This document shows, in pieces, positions 1 through 12,656 of a stretch of DNA of 64,000 nt. Within the stretch, counting starts at the first letter, position 1, and each line of letters opens with the position of its first letter. Origin of the DNA: Kalaharituber pfeilii. Its lineage: Eukaryota > Ascomycota > Pezizomycetes > Pezizales > Pezizaceae. The stretch lies in assembly GCA_015179045.1 (NCBI GenBank), contig WHUZ01000006.1:744001-808000 (forward strand), given 5' to 3'. Under the pieces are notes generated by a model. The model saw only the letters and a list, made by a program, of their open reading frames with translations, was not told the DNA's origin and ran no database searches. Both the position numbers and the translations under genes were made by a program.

Positions 1-1811
1 TTGACAGTTAACTGAGTAACAATGCTCTCCTGGCGGAGGCTTCTATGTCTTACAATGTAATTGCCAAATTAGATCTTGTGGCAGCTTTTTGGTATCAAGG
101 ACTCTATGGTGGCAGGAGTGCTGATCCCCCAACTTCCGTTGGGCATGCATGGACTGTGAAGCTAGGTTTGATCGAAATAGTGGATCACCGCTGCCAATGC
201 TATTTTGCACTCTCTGAATGTGGAACTAGCTTCCCCGCAGGCTGTGACCTGCTAGGAATATTGCAGTAGGCACTTTGAAGACCCTATCAACAGCTTTAGT
301 CAAAAGGAGGTTGATAAAGAAGTTAAGAAATCTGACGTCTAACCACCTGAGTTTTTCTCATCGATCCTGCATAATATTTAGCCCACATTGTACATGAAAT
401 AAATCCTAGTGAATACGATCTTGTCACTCGCTTGTTACATCAATTAATAATCAATTACTTTTTTTGGTAAATTTGAAAAATGACTGCCCATGTGAGTCTA
501 TAATTGCTTATCCTAGCCCCAACGATAGGACAGCACTCCTCGTCGCCTATCCTAGTCAAGAAAGGACTCCAAGCATTTCCAGGTCGTATCAGAAGATAGA
601 ACAAAAATTAAATTTTCTAAAAAAAAAGGGGGAAGGGGAGGGAGAAGGAGATAGCATAGAGCTGAGCATCAGGGTTGTTATTGAGATCCTAAGCTGCAGT
701 CAATTCTGCTTTATCACTTCTAAAGATCAAGTGTGGAGTATTTTTTATACTAATCTCGAGTAATCATTTTAGTGAATAACACATTTAGGTGGTGCAGTGC
801 TTGCCTCTCTTCTTTTATTCGCTTTTATTCCTGTCTACCGATACGAGGTACTTATAATCCGGATACGTTGAAGGCCAAGGTCTCAAAGGGATATTAGGTC
901 CAGAATATCCGTAGAAGCCTTTGGGATGCCGTACCTTGTACATTCAGGAGCCTATAGTACGGCAGTAAGCAGTGCGTCCCGACGATCTCGGCTATCTCAA
1001 TTATTACCTAGTCCCACGCGAGTTGAAGGCTAACTACTGATTCTAATACTTATCCCTCCAGGGTTATCGAGATGCTCTTCAATGTGTTGTAGAAAGACTC
1101 ATTTCATTGATTATGTTCAAGCATTCGGATATGAAGGAAGAAATCAATCAAAGTATGTCTGTCTGGGCGTGCGACATGGGATGGAAACCTGCACAAACAT
1201 AGAATAACCGCATGAAGTTTATAAGTTGCCTCTTACATAAAGTTGTATTTCCTGAGAAAAAGAAAGGTGTGGTAGCTTACTACAAGAGTTCCTATAACAT
1301 TTAGAGGGCTCATGAATCTCCGGTTGTCTTAATGGGAAATTAAATATTAGTATATTTGCTACAATCAATTTATACGAGGTTAAAGGTTGCAATTCTCTGA
1401 GGCACACAAGTTATAGTACTCTGAGGAGTAGGTAATGCATATATAGACTTATTGGAAACTTGGTAGTGTTGATTCAGCGACGCTGTTTTCTTTTCTAAGT
1501 ACTGACATTATAACGTTGGTTATCAAAAGCTATATTCACATAAAAATTTTGCCACCATTTAAGGTTCTTGTGCTGCGGTAATACGCCATGTTGATGTTCT
1601 ATCTTAGGCTATTTAGTAGATCCTCCGTTGCTATACTTACTGCCCTCCCCCTGATCCTGCGTGGAAGGAACACGAGCCACGTACCAATGCTCTGGATAGC
1701 TAACCCAACCAGTGAAACTAGATTGTACTCGTGTCACAACGAGAGAAAGGCAATACATCTGGCTCTTCATGATGATCGGACAAATTGTTGATATGTCAAA
1801 GGTTAATATAA

Positions 1812-1812
<1 letters not shown>

Positions 1813-1859
<47 letters not shown>
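1813..1859 (+). repeat. Poly(A) run, 47 bases
   Basis: Uninterrupted A run directly followed by GAAAAA and a T run. It could be the tail scar of a retrotransposed RNA, but no target duplication or upstream gene copy is evident, so a simple homopolymer is equally likely. The exact length is unreliable in any assembly. Confidence 0.9.
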
Positions 1860-1861
<2 letters not shown>

Positions 1862-3337
1862 AAAATTTTTTTTTCTTAAGCATCAATAAAAGTCGAGATT
1901 CAAAAGGTGGGGAGGGTTTCAGAGCCGGCTGCAGAATAGGGCATGTACTGTAATAAGATGTATTTGCATCGTTATTTGTCTGGTAGTTGTTGGATTAGCC
2001 CAGTCCAACTTGACCAATTTGAAGGTGACCCCGAATCGTGGCTCGGTGGAAGATGTTGGCTACAAGACAGGAAGTGCTCGGAAAGGAAGCCACCATGGTC
2101 GATGTTCTCCAGTTAATACGAAGTGTCTCTTACTGAAACAGAGGATGATGGTCATAGCGCGGCCCTGGTGATATTTACCAACTTTGCTAATCGGTGTCAC
2201 CTCAACTTCTTATTACATACCATTTTAGGGTAAGAGTCCTCTTCGACCGGCGAAGTCTATTTTCTTAATTATTTCATTTTCTTAACACATCGCAGCCCTA
2301 ATCAGAATCTTACGACTGAGCATAACCATTTCTTGTAGTACGCATCTTGTCAGCTTGTCATGACCTAAAACAGCCTCAATTGATGTTGTGAACCATTTGT
2401 GAACCATTGCATCATGCTGGAATGGAGTTAACATTTTCATTATCACGTTTCAAAGCCTTTTTTTTCATCTATCCAGTTGGCATACTGTTATTCATGTCTA
2501 CATTATTCTCCCACCACTTGATGGAGACTGTTAGGTATCCAAGCCCATAGGCATTTATGGGATTCCTATAAGGGTACTACTATGGAGGGGCTAGGGAGTG
2601 AGGGCGAGTAAATAGCGCACGTCCCCCGAGCAAGAGTCCAATTAGCGCAGATTCATGGTGGGCAGGGCAGTCGAGAAGGTACCAGCAACACATTGTCTTG
2701 CACTCGCTGCCAATCTTCTCTTTGCTTTTCTTGTTCCTTTTTTCCTTTTTCTTTCTTTCTTTCTTTTTTTTTTTTTTTTTTTTCCCCTCTCTGGCAGCGA
2801 GGAGGCAGTCAGAAGTTGCTTGGTTGGTGGGCGAGACATGAAAATCCGTCAGACAGTTAAGGGCATGGCACTGACCAGAATTACCAACCATCTGGGAGCA
2901 AATGCATGCCAAGAGCGACCGTGTCCCAAGGAGCGGCGCTTGGCAGCAGCCCCAGCAGCAGCCCACGCAGCTGGTGCTGTGCCCAGGCGACACTCCGAAG
3001 CCACCGCCCAAGCGTGTACCTCTTGCTAGCCGCATCGCTCCTAGGCCTCTTGCAAGTACCCGGTTGCCCATTGACGACCTCCCAGCGCGTGCACTGATGC
3101 CCCAGCGCCCGACGCCCATGTAGCCTAGCAACGTTGGCACCGCCAACCATATCGAATGCCTGTTAACGTTGACGTTACTTATCTGGAACGAGAACAGACT
3201 TATCTGTGTTTTGCGTAGTCTCGAACCCTTCGCCTTTATTTTTTCCAACCACATTGTCTTTTCTCTGCGTCTTGGTGTTACTTTCACCTAAACATATTAT
3301 TTCATCTCCTGTCCCTCCGCAGCCTCGACCTCATGCG

Positions 3338-3388
3338 CCCCTCCCTTCCCCTCCCTCTCTCCCTCCCTCCCTCCCTCCCTCCTCCCTC
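3338..3388 (+). repeat. CCCT/TCCC microsatellite
   Basis: Tandem CCCT units with a few interruptions, in the GC-rich segment upstream of the Zn2Cys6 gene. Confidence 0.85.
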
Positions 3389-4380
3389 ACCTCCTCTGTT
3401 TTCGATGTTAGACCGATGCAATTGTCGAAACAGTAGAGTCTCAGCATCAAAACAGATCAGGAGATGATGTAGCGGAGCAGGCGGCCAACTGAAACGTTCC
3501 TTGGGATGTGCTGAGGGACCGATCATGAGTAGGGCGGGCCGCGAAGATGGGAGCGGCGCCGATGGCCGTTGGCCCCTAGCCCTAGCCTAATGACCGAGGT
3601 GAACAGAGGAACAGAGGACGTATCCACCCTTACGCCCATGTTAGTCCCACGATGCTCGTGCTGCCCGTGCCAACAGCCGGACTGTCGTCGGTTTTCTGCC
3701 TGCGTCGCGCGAGGGGCAGTGGGCAGCGGGCAGCGGGCAGCGGGCAGGCAGGCACGGTGTGGCTGAGGCCGTAGCGGACAGGTAACGACTGCAGTAGGCC
3801 CCGCCGCTGGGGCATCGCTACCCAACGCTCCGCCTTATGTAGCTGCCGGTCGCAGGACCAGCTGCTGAGGGCCCTCCGGGTATGCGAGGGCTTTACGGCG
3901 TGTTGCTCAACACAATATCGGAACTCGAGGCAGGGGCAATGCAATTGCAACCGCAGGAGACAAACATCCGGGCCCAGAAGGGTGCTCTGCTTGGAGACAG
4001 GCATTGCACCTTGCACAATTGTTCTCAATCCGGTATCCCCATTGACTCCCGATCAAACGAAACGCATGCTGTGGTAGCACGTCAAGTGATCATAACAATC
4101 CATATGCATACCTCTCATGGCCGCCCGCTGATGCTCATATAAACCACGCTGGGAGCCTGATATTGGAGCCCTAAAAAGCAGACTGTCCTCCTCGTCCTGT
4201 CGAAACACGATCTCTTCAGCCACACTGCCGCGAGCTCGACAGGCTCCAAAGATCTTGACAGCAAAGGAGAAAAGGGAAAGAAATAAAATTAGCTACCACC
4301 GGATTGTAGGCCACCAGAGTCGTTGACCGAAGGCACCTCCCTGGGCTGCTGGCTCTCGCTGTCAAGAATCCAGACTTCCT

Positions 4381-4460
4381 CCCCCCCCCCCCCCCCCCCC
4401 CCACCCTCCCCACCCCCCCCAGCAGCACCACCACCACTACCACCAGCACCACCAGCACCA
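4381..4460 (+). repeat. C22 homopolymer followed by C-rich and CAC/ACC repeats
   Basis: A run of 22 C is followed by CCCACCC blocks and a CACCAC-type trinucleotide repeat. The tract lies 275-350 bp upstream of the Zn2Cys6 start codon. Open frames crossing it translate only as Pro- or Gly-rich low complexity and are not called as genes. Confidence 0.9.
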
Positions 4461-4734
4461 CCACCACCACCAGCGCTGCAGCGCTGCTCATCCTCTCCAT
4501 TGTGCTGGCCCCCCTCTGCCCCCTCCCCACCACTACTGGCCACCCCCCCCCCCACCCGGCTGCACATCACAGCTCTTCTCCCCCGTCCCCTCCCCCTGCA
4601 ACTGATTCCCCACTTTTTCACTTTAATTTTCTTCTTCTCTGATACCTAGAGGCTGTCCCAAAGTCTAGGCTTTGCGTACTACTCCCGCGGCTACATTCTA
4701 TATTTTGCACTAAGGGATAAATCTCTTGGATAAG

Positions 4735-6339
4735 ATGCAAGAAGGACGCGTTCGTCCTGCTGCCACCTATCCACAAAACTCACCTGAAAAACTGTCCAAG
4801 CAGCTCTTTGGTCGGTATCACATAATTGCGCCATTGCCTAAGGAAGGGCCCCTCCAGATCCAAAGGTTAGAGGCGTCAGCACCTATCAACCCCAACCTGA
4901 GTTCCAATTGCCACTACATGTCACCAACTCTTACCCCCTTAGGCCAGCCAGACTCTAACTATACATCACCTCAGTCTGCTTCTCGCCATTCTGTTTTCTT
5001 CAGGGAGAAGCGCCATTTAAGGTCACCTAAGAATACCATTCTCCCTTTCCATCCCTCTGTTCGAGAGAGACATACTTGGAGCCGAGTGTCGAGAAGAATG
5101 AATATGACTGTCGGAACCGTCAAGCGTTCAGTCTCTACACCCAACGTTCAGCAGGCAGCGTCCTTGTCTGCTGCTTCTGGGGAGGAGGATTTACTACAGA
5201 TAAACGGAGAAATAAGCTAGGATATCATCGAACATCTGTTGCTTGTGGTTTGTAGACCTCTTCTTTCCCTACATTATGCTTCGTCACCCTGTAATCATTT
5301 TCAAAATTAACAGTAAGCGGTTGTAATAGGACATTGCCGACGACGTAAGATACGATGCTTGCTCGCCAAAGAAGACAACCAAGGCCGTTGTTCCAACTGT
5401 ATTCGCCTCAAGAAAGAATGCAATTTCTTCCCAGTTGAATCAGCGGATAGGCGTCCAAGATCTCTTTCAAAGCCTGATATTTCTACGAACGAGGCAAGCT
5501 CATCTGCTTCTTCTCCATCACCTGGACTTGCTCTTGGGAAACTGCCTCGCTCAGACGCTTCGAGCATTTACGCTGTATCAGTCCCTGTTACTCCAACGTT
5601 TGACTACCACTCAGGGATTCTTGATGATACTCTGAGACACAATAGCATTTCAAGTGCTACTAGTGGAAGATTATCGATATCACATTCAACGGCAACCTCG
5701 CGAAGGCCTAGCCTTGCATTTATTCCAGGCTTTAAAACGGATCATGACTATATTCATAACTCGAGTATTGAGAGTCCTAATTTTACGCGTATGTCAAGCT
5801 GCCGGATGGGATCTCTTCCTGAGATGCCCTCAGGACCAGCAGACCACACAGGGTTGGATTCTGCTTTCTGGCGCCTTACTTCGTCACCAATGACTCCTAG
5901 TCAATATCCCGTATATTCTCAGCAAGTTAGTCTAGGTAGCATACCATCTTTACATCCCGCAACCTCACCAGATGCACCGGATGACTCAATATGGCCTCAC
6001 AGACTTAACTCAATTGATCAAGAGCTTGCTCCTGGGGTCATTTACCCTCAATTTTCAGCAGATGTTGACTACAATAGAAGCGTTTCGGAACTCTATAGCA
6101 CTAGCGCAAGTGCATCAACAGCATCACTTGTTGCTTCTGTCACTGACGTGTCAAACCAATCATACCTAGCTCCATGGGTGAATGCTTCCTCTGCAGGAGT
6201 GAATATTCACAGTAACGCTGTCATGAAAATTGAGACTTTTGACGGATACTATCCTCCGGATGCGAAATATCAGGAGTTAACTGACGAGACTTCATCTATG
6301 TTTCCATCGCCTCTTCAAAGCCCGAAGTTCGTCTCATAA
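4735..6339 (+). CDS. Zn(II)2Cys6 binuclear-cluster transcription factor (one frame break, one intron)
   Basis: Fungal-specific nuclear DNA-binding regulator; its target genes are unknown. Exon 1 runs 4735-5247 and exon 2 5330-6339, with an 82-nt intron at 5248-5329 (GTTTGT donor, AATAG acceptor) splitting the zinc cluster. Across the splice the peptide reads VACGHCRRRKIRC, then GRCSNC and KKEC, giving all six cysteines in the Cys-X2-Cys-X6-Cys order of the family. Upstream of the cluster is a basic stretch (RERHTWSRVSRRMNM, then RNKLGYHRTS). Downstream is a Ser/Pro-rich tail with no recognisable fungal_trans domain. The start is the first ATG after an in-frame stop at 4711. The frame entering at 4735 hits a stop at 5218-5220, whereas the zinc-cluster frame is shifted by one base; adding one G to the GGGG at 5179-5182 joins them into about 507 aa. 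I take this as an assembly undercall. The family is sure; no orthologue name is given. Confidence 0.85.
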
Positions 6340-7780
6340 CCACAATTAGCTACATTGTGTGTGGAATTCACATGGCAGCGGAGTGACAGAATACTCGTGA
6401 CTGCTACATGCATGATAAAATCGCTAATTTTTGTCTTACATAAGCTGGAACAGTAATGGGCTTATTTGCATATTTAGTTATTTTCTCTGGTCTTCAGCTT
6501 TTTCTCTGTTATCTCGGATCTGGCAAATCTCGAATTTTCACATTCTTACCTGTGGCAGTTTTCTTTGGATTAGTTTTTTCATGGCATCAGTGACATGCAA
6601 GCAAGATGATCTGAGACAGGCGTCTCATTATTAAGTATGCCAAAAGCAACATCTACAGCTGGGCTCTTTTATCTTTCCTGTTGCTTCTGGATTTTTTCAT
6701 TTTATTTTATTTATTTTTATTTTTATTTTTACTACTTTTCTGTATGATAAGGCGTTCTGAGGGCTGCATGGGTTTGGTGGATGGTGAGAATGGCAGAGAA
6801 GAGTGGTTTTGGGGATGGAGCTTAAACAAGAGTTGGAAGCAAAACTGTCAATTGGGTACGTCTTTGAAAGTTTACATTCGGATCAAGTTATCTTGTTGCT
6901 TTTGGTGAGAATTGGGGCAATGGATTGGGGCTAGACATTTTCACAGGTGCTTGGATTGACTATCTAGAGATGTGGGGTTTCGGGCTCGTTTACCAGGCGC
7001 ACACAAGTTCTTCTGCATTGCTTCCCAATAATGGAATACAAAGATATTCAAGTATTCCGTTTAAACTATTGACTAGTTTGTGGTATCTACCATACAGTTA
7101 GTCTCGTAACTAGGTATTGGATTGGGTGAGCTTTTATAAATCCATGACTCGTTGTGATCCTGGCATTTTATGTACTCTACCTGGAGCACGTTCCCAGGCC
7201 TCTGACAAGGGCCCAAAAAACTGCATCACAGCCCCTGCAGCTCCGGAATTCCTACGCAGTAATCTTTGAAGCATTGATAGGTAAGCCGTATCCCATCAAT
7301 AAGGCTAGAATTTGTAGAACGCCTCCTATTTCCCAAGGCGATCTTGTTACGTGAACTCAGATTCACTATTGGTAACCGATATCATGTTGTGAATCCGTTA
7401 TCTCTGCGACATACACATGTTTGTGCATTGCGGTCAACCAGCCATTCCTATTAGACTTCTTGACTCTGTCCCTATCTTGCTTACGCTCAGATCTGGCCGA
7501 TTCCACAGAAACACAAAGAAGCGGTATGTTTGCAGGTGCTCTGCCTACTTTTTTATTATCTTGCGGTGCTCCTTGCGATCTGGCTTGATTTGCAGCTATA
7601 AAGACTGAGTATACCCGCCTACTCTTTCATGTGCCCCTCATCATCTCCTCAAGAAAACCCATTGACGGCAATCCTTATCTAGCGGGCGAGCCACATTATT
7701 CGTACCTGTAGGGCAAATTTTATGATTACGAAGCATTGATTTCTCTCTATTGCACCGTTCACCGATGCAATCCCTTTTTT

Positions 7781-7810
7781 CCACCACCACCACCACCACC
7801 ACCACCACCA
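7781..7810 (+). repeat. (CAC)n trinucleotide repeat
   Basis: About ten CAC/ACC units. The opposite strand would read poly-Val in one frame, which creates spurious open frames. Confidence 0.9.
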
Positions 7811-8370
7811 TGTCAACACGCACTATGGCGTTACCCTCAAACTTCTCCATCACGCAGAATCCCTACAGCCTAGTGACAGTTCATCCAGCCGAGTGGCAGC
7901 AAAATTTATGGCACACAGAGCAACCTCAAAAATCGTCTCACTTCTTCTGGATCGAGGGCCCGATGTTAACGCTGTCGGTGGACCACTTGGAACTGCCTTC
8001 GAAGAACCGATACGAACACTTAAACCACCGGCAAGCGGTTCGTGAAAGAGGTACTTATTTGACAGGATAGTGGTACGTACAGGGGCATGTAGAGAAAAAA
8101 AAAAACAATAGGATACCACTCACCAAGTTTGACGGTTTGTGTATAGAAACCGTTCTTTCATCCCTTATTTTATTCTAACTCAGCTTCGACTTCTGGCTTA
8201 TACACAACCGAGCGCTTGTTAAGTTGTGGTAGTTATGCAGAAAACTATAGATGTAGATAAATACATTCGATGACGGGCTTAGTACAAGTTTTTATGCACT
8301 GACGGATCATAAAACTTACCAACTGACGTGGAGATGTTTTTGTTACAGTTTTTATTTACTATGATGTTGA

Positions 8371-8408
8371 CGAGAGAGAATCTGGAGGTCACATCCTCCG
8401 TTCTCTCG
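8371..8408. other. Inverted repeat able to form a hairpin
   Basis: The left arm CGAGAGAGAA plus GGAGG pairs with CCTCC plus TTCTCTCG around a short loop, with a few unpaired bases. No gene lies nearby, and no T-run typical of a Pol III terminator follows. It may be a tiny MITE relic or a chance palindrome. Confidence 0.5.
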
Positions 8409-11400
8409 ACCATCAGGCGGTAAGACTACATTTCCCCCTTCCAGACCTAGTACTAATCATACCCCCACTCATCATTTCCGTTTACAGTGCAGTACTAGCA
8501 ATGGCTGAGCGCGACCGGTGGACCCCCACGACCTTGAACGAACTCTGATGGAAACAAGGACTGGCTAAAATGATGTCTACAAATTTTCCAGTCAAACTAA
8601 CGTTATTTATTGATTGACCTATACATCACAAGTTAGCCAACATGTGTAAGGCACACATTATTGAAGGATCCTCAATTAGGTATCTGATCAGATGCGATTG
8701 TTATTATGCAAGTTGTACGGTGCGAATATCGGGTGGTTACATGGCCAGTTACTCCAATCAATACAGCAACTGCTCGATTGCTTATTATACCGAATATATA
8801 CCCAATTGGCATGTTCAGGCACGCATAATATTTTATACTGCATTAACATTTCTATGGCCCCAAAGCAGAAGGGGAGTACATGAACGAAGTGAAGATTTCT
8901 AGGGAGGGGCCTGATACTTCCTTAAAATGTAGATTCGGAGACCTGGAACTTGCTAGGGCAAAGCGGACGATAATATTTTGGGCAGAGGATTTTTTTAGGT
9001 GGAGGGAGGGATGCGTGACTGATCAGGGTCATTTGAGGCTACCTAGCTTGATGTGACGAAGCTGGGCCAATGACAAGCTTGCCCTACGAGATACCTTGGA
9101 TACCTCACGCCAGATAAAAACAACTTCTACATTCTACCACCTTGGAGAAAAGAGTGTCTTGTTATTGTCATCTCCTGCTAAAAGGTCAAATATTCGGTGC
9201 TTGCAACTGGGCATGGTACAGTCTCGGCCTTTATGTTAAGGTTACATGTGTGGTGAAAAAGCTCGGGTATCCGCATCGCTTTTGCTTAGTCCATTCCTGC
9301 CGTTCTCCCAGTCCTTCCTTCGTTCAAAGGATGATTGACCACTGCATTTGGGATGTCGATGCCCAGTCTGATACAGCGCTGCGTCGACGAGCGTCTTTGC
9401 TATTGCCACAGCAGTGGAGGGGTACCATAATTGACTTCTCTACTGTATTTCAAGCAGCTGCATGATGCTACACAATGCGCTACTTAAGTGCGCATTTGGG
9501 TACGCTTATGATGGCATTGTTTCCCTCTCATTTCCCTAGCAACCTATTTCACCTCAGGAGCATTGTGTCTCATTGAAAAGCAGAAGCGAGGAACAGAAGG
9601 AAGACGATTGAAGAGACAACTCGTGCATCCTGAATGCGAGGTACATACTTCTGCAGTGCTTGAGCTCGTGCGAGCGTAATTAGTCCCGTGCCCCGCCAGG
9701 CCCATGTATGCATCCACGCGGAGCATGCTCTCTGAATACGAGGCAGGCGGTGGGTGTGCAATCAATGGCAGCCTGCCTTCCAGAAACGACACAGTACAGT
9801 ACTTTACTTCATATGCTGGAGTACTAGAGGTTATGTGTACATCGGTGCCGGCGCGATTCCGTACAGGACCAGCGCATGCAGCTCACTCATATGGGTCAGC
9901 TACGATTGGGGAACTGGCCTCGCGGTCGCGGTGCCCTCGGTGCTCTGCGCGCTGCCCCGCGCGATCCACATAGGCAGCCATCCTTCCGTGCGTCGCTTGG
10001 GAGTGGGCGCTCACCGCCGCCAGTGTCCCGAGTTCACGTCATGACCCAGCGGACCCAGAAAAACTGTGTTCGCACCACCCCCGGACATCCCTAATACCCC
10101 TACCAACCCTACCCTGCTGAGCACGAACGCGCGCCGCCCGCTCCCGGCAAGGCAAGCGAGTTCTCAGACGTAGGGAAATATTGGATGTTACCGTACACCG
10201 GCCGTGCCTGCCTCAAAGCTGCTCGGGCACAGATTAAGATTCGCCGCAGTATTTTAGCCCTGCTCCGAGTATCACACTGCAAAATGCGCTCCATCACCGC
10301 CCGCCCAGTTCGCCTGCGCCGACGATCAGCATGTGCTCTATGTCTCTGCCCGAGCAACTTTGTCACAATATTCGGCAGGCAAGCACCCTACTTTGTGCTT
10401 AGTGGCGTTGGCACCCCGCCTAGTCTGGTTGCCAGACCAACCGTCGCCAATATGGCTGATACATGCTCTACGGGTGGGAGTGTCTACAGTCAACGTCGGA
10501 ATGGGGCATTGTAGGCTAGTGTTGAAGCGCTAAGTTCCTGTATGAATAAGTATAAACCGTCATGAAGCTGTAAATCCCACTCCATACCCTGATTTATGTA
10601 CATACTTATGTATGGTCACGAAGCCGCAACATATGCATGCAATAATAACTTTAAACTGTAGTTTACTTCAGCTGCTGCAACTTGCGCAGCTAAATAAACT
10701 AAACACTGGCTCTTTCCTAGCTGCGTATTAATATTGAGATCATGGGGTGTCGGCTTCTACTACTAGCTTCGAGCTCTGTTTCTTCTCTGCTACGACTTGG
10801 AGCTTAGCACCTGTCGATCGGCACTCCATGAGTCCAAAGTCAGGGAGTTAGGTGCACAATTGCAACCAGCGCCCCGAAGTACATACCTACATACTTGTAC
10901 TTGACTTACCTCGCCCCTAGCAGGTCTACTGCAACGTGTATGGATAGTTTCAGACCCTGCGCCCGTGACACTTCCTCATTCTTTATTTCAATTTATGTTA
11001 TTTTTATTGTCTCTTCTTTCTTTCTTTCTTTTTCTTTCTTTCTTTTTTTTTTTTCCCTTTTCTTTTAAGATTTTTATCACGTGCACTATATTCTCGTTCC
11101 AAGCGTACTTCACCTCGTGCACAGGTATCATACCTTGAAGGGAAAAAAAGAAAAAATAAATTTTTCGATTTTTCGGTGGTAAAAAAAATGCCGACTTTGA
11201 TTTTCTTTTAGTTGCGGACTCTGGCTTGTGATCGCGAGACAGACAGGCTCGTGTGCAGTTGCGTGGTGGTGCGTACAGTATTGTACTTGACATTTTTAAT
11301 TGGATGTACGTACAAGTACTCCACTTAACGTACTGTACTACTTATTATACTTTACATTTCCGGATGCCTGGCTGGCACTGCCCAATGCTTTACGTACTCA

Positions 11401-11935
11401 ACCTACATATGTCGGGCCTCACGCTTCTCATGCAACCAGACTACGCTCCCTCGCCCTCTGACCAGACAGCGTTTCTGAGTCGCAGAGCAGAGAATGTGCC
11501 TGGCTGCGGACTGTTTGCCCTCCACTCCTACTTCCCCTCAGAAAAGTGACGGCAACCAGGCCTGGCGTCCAAACCTCAGCGCATCCCAATGCCGCTACGT
11601 TCCTGTATTATTTGCCTTTGTCAAGCAAACCTCTTCAGCTCAACCCCCCCGTCCTCCCCCCTCGCCTCTCTGCCTCATTGTGGCCAGATAGCTCAGAAGA
11701 AAGGCCCACAGAGTCATCTCCGGCCTGTACTCCGTCTCTCGCCTTTACGCTCTTGGTACTGTACTCTATACGGGCCTTCGGAACATTCAGGGTGAGTAGA
11801 AGTGCACAGAAAAAAAAAAAAAAAAAGGGCGCCGTTTCGATTTTAGCACGGCAGTAGCGGTAGGGCAGCCGGGGTTTCATCGTGCAGGCGGGGGCCACAG
11901 AGAGAGAGACATTCCCCCGCGCGGGCTGGCAGAGC

Positions 11936-12010
11936 AGGGCAGGGCAGGGCAGGGCAGGGCAGGGCAGGGCAGGGCCGGGCATGGCATGGCATGGCATGGC
12001 ATGGCATGGC
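11936..12010 (+). repeat. Two adjoining pentamer arrays, (AGGGC)8 and (ATGGC)6
   Basis: Eight exact AGGGC units are followed by one CGGGC unit and six exact ATGGC units. The shared frame -GGC suggests that one array derived from the other by a point change that then spread. The array lies about 1.7 kb upstream of the areA start. The regular GGG spacing on this strand would permit G-quadruplex folding, which is inference. Confidence 0.9.
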
Positions 12011-12270
12011 GTTCGAAGCGTTCTTTTTGACTGCGACGCCCGAGCATGCGGCCTGCTCTGGTGGTGGTTTTGTAACCAGTACGCTAACTGCTCTGGGTGG
12101 GTCCCATCGGCCACAAGCACAGCGTGCTAGCAGCGTAGACTTAGTATATTTAGCGAAAAGGGCCCTCCCCCCACCCTCCCCGGCGCGCATTGTTCTGTGC
12201 CCTGTACTAGTACAGCTGTTTTGGAGGTTTCTTGCCTGGTCTCTCTGGTGGATGCCAGCACTGCGCACGG

Positions 12271-12271
12271 C

Positions 12272-12305
<34 letters not shown>

Positions 12306-12327
12306 GCAGGAGCAGGAGCAGCAGCAG
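12271..12327 (+). repeat. CAG trinucleotide repeat, imperfect
   Basis: About 18 CAG/CAR units with a few variants. Open frames across it read poly-Ala, poly-Gln or poly-Ser, but none continues into a recognisable protein, so it is treated as noncoding leader or promoter DNA of areA. Confidence 0.85.
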
Positions 12328-12602
12328 CGACCGCCAGCGTCGAGTACAAACATCGGCGTGCAACAGGTTGTAATCCCGAGCCAGAGAAAAAGGTACAGGC
12401 GCTTGCAATTCCGTCATCGTCATTCCTTTCCCCTTCCTCCCCTTCCTCCCCTTCCCCTTCCTCGCCATCCTCCTGCGTCCATCTCCCTCATCTTCATCCC
12501 CATCACCACCACAACTGGCAGCAGCAGCAGCAGCACCCAGAATCGTCATATCGCCTGCCATCTGAGCACTGCGCCCGTTGCGATTGAAACATTAGCCACG
12601 CA

Positions 12603-12620
12603 CCCCCCCCCCCCCCCCCC
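12603..12620 (+). repeat. C18 homopolymer
   Basis: A pure C run in the areA upstream region. A second C run of about 18 lies at 12867-12884. Confidence 0.9.
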
Positions 12621-12646
12621 ATTCTCATTCCTCCTTCTCATAAGGC

Positions 12647-12656
12647 CTATCGATAG
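12647..12656. promoter_or_regulatory. Palindromic GATA pair CTATCGATAG upstream of areA
   Basis: The ten-base palindrome contains GATAG on each strand, matching the HGATAR core recognised by AreA/NIT2 GATA factors. It lies about 1.07 kb upstream of a gene that itself encodes such a factor, so autogenous control is a reasonable hypothesis. A single six-base core is frequent by chance; the symmetrical doubling is what makes it worth noting. Confidence 0.35.

Larger units (their letters stand above)
1..4734. other. Intergenic region, no recognised gene
   Basis: No reading frame here shows a recognisable domain, and the longer open frames are translations of low-complexity DNA. Visible structure is a 47-base A run at 1813-1859 followed by a T run, a pyrimidine tract with CTTT units near 2744-2783, CCCT repeats at 3338-3388, short GGGCA-type repeats near 3716-3750, and a 22-base C run at 4381-4402 followed by ACC/CAC-rich DNA to about 4560. 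From about 2900 the base composition becomes clearly GC-richer. This second half is probably the promoter and leader of the Zn2Cys6 gene that starts at 4735; that role is inferred from position only. Confidence 0.6.

Noticed and set aside
1813..1859. Retrogene tail scar
   Set aside because: No processed gene copy or flanking target duplication could be seen next to the A run.
2580..3287. 235-codon minus-strand frame
   Set aside because: Includes a Lys/Glu run made by the pyrimidine tract, and both strands are open; no homology recognised.
12127..12587. Open frames with poly-Ala, poly-Leu or poly-Gln runs
   Set aside because: Created by the CAG array and neighbouring TCC-rich DNA; no conserved flanking protein sequence.
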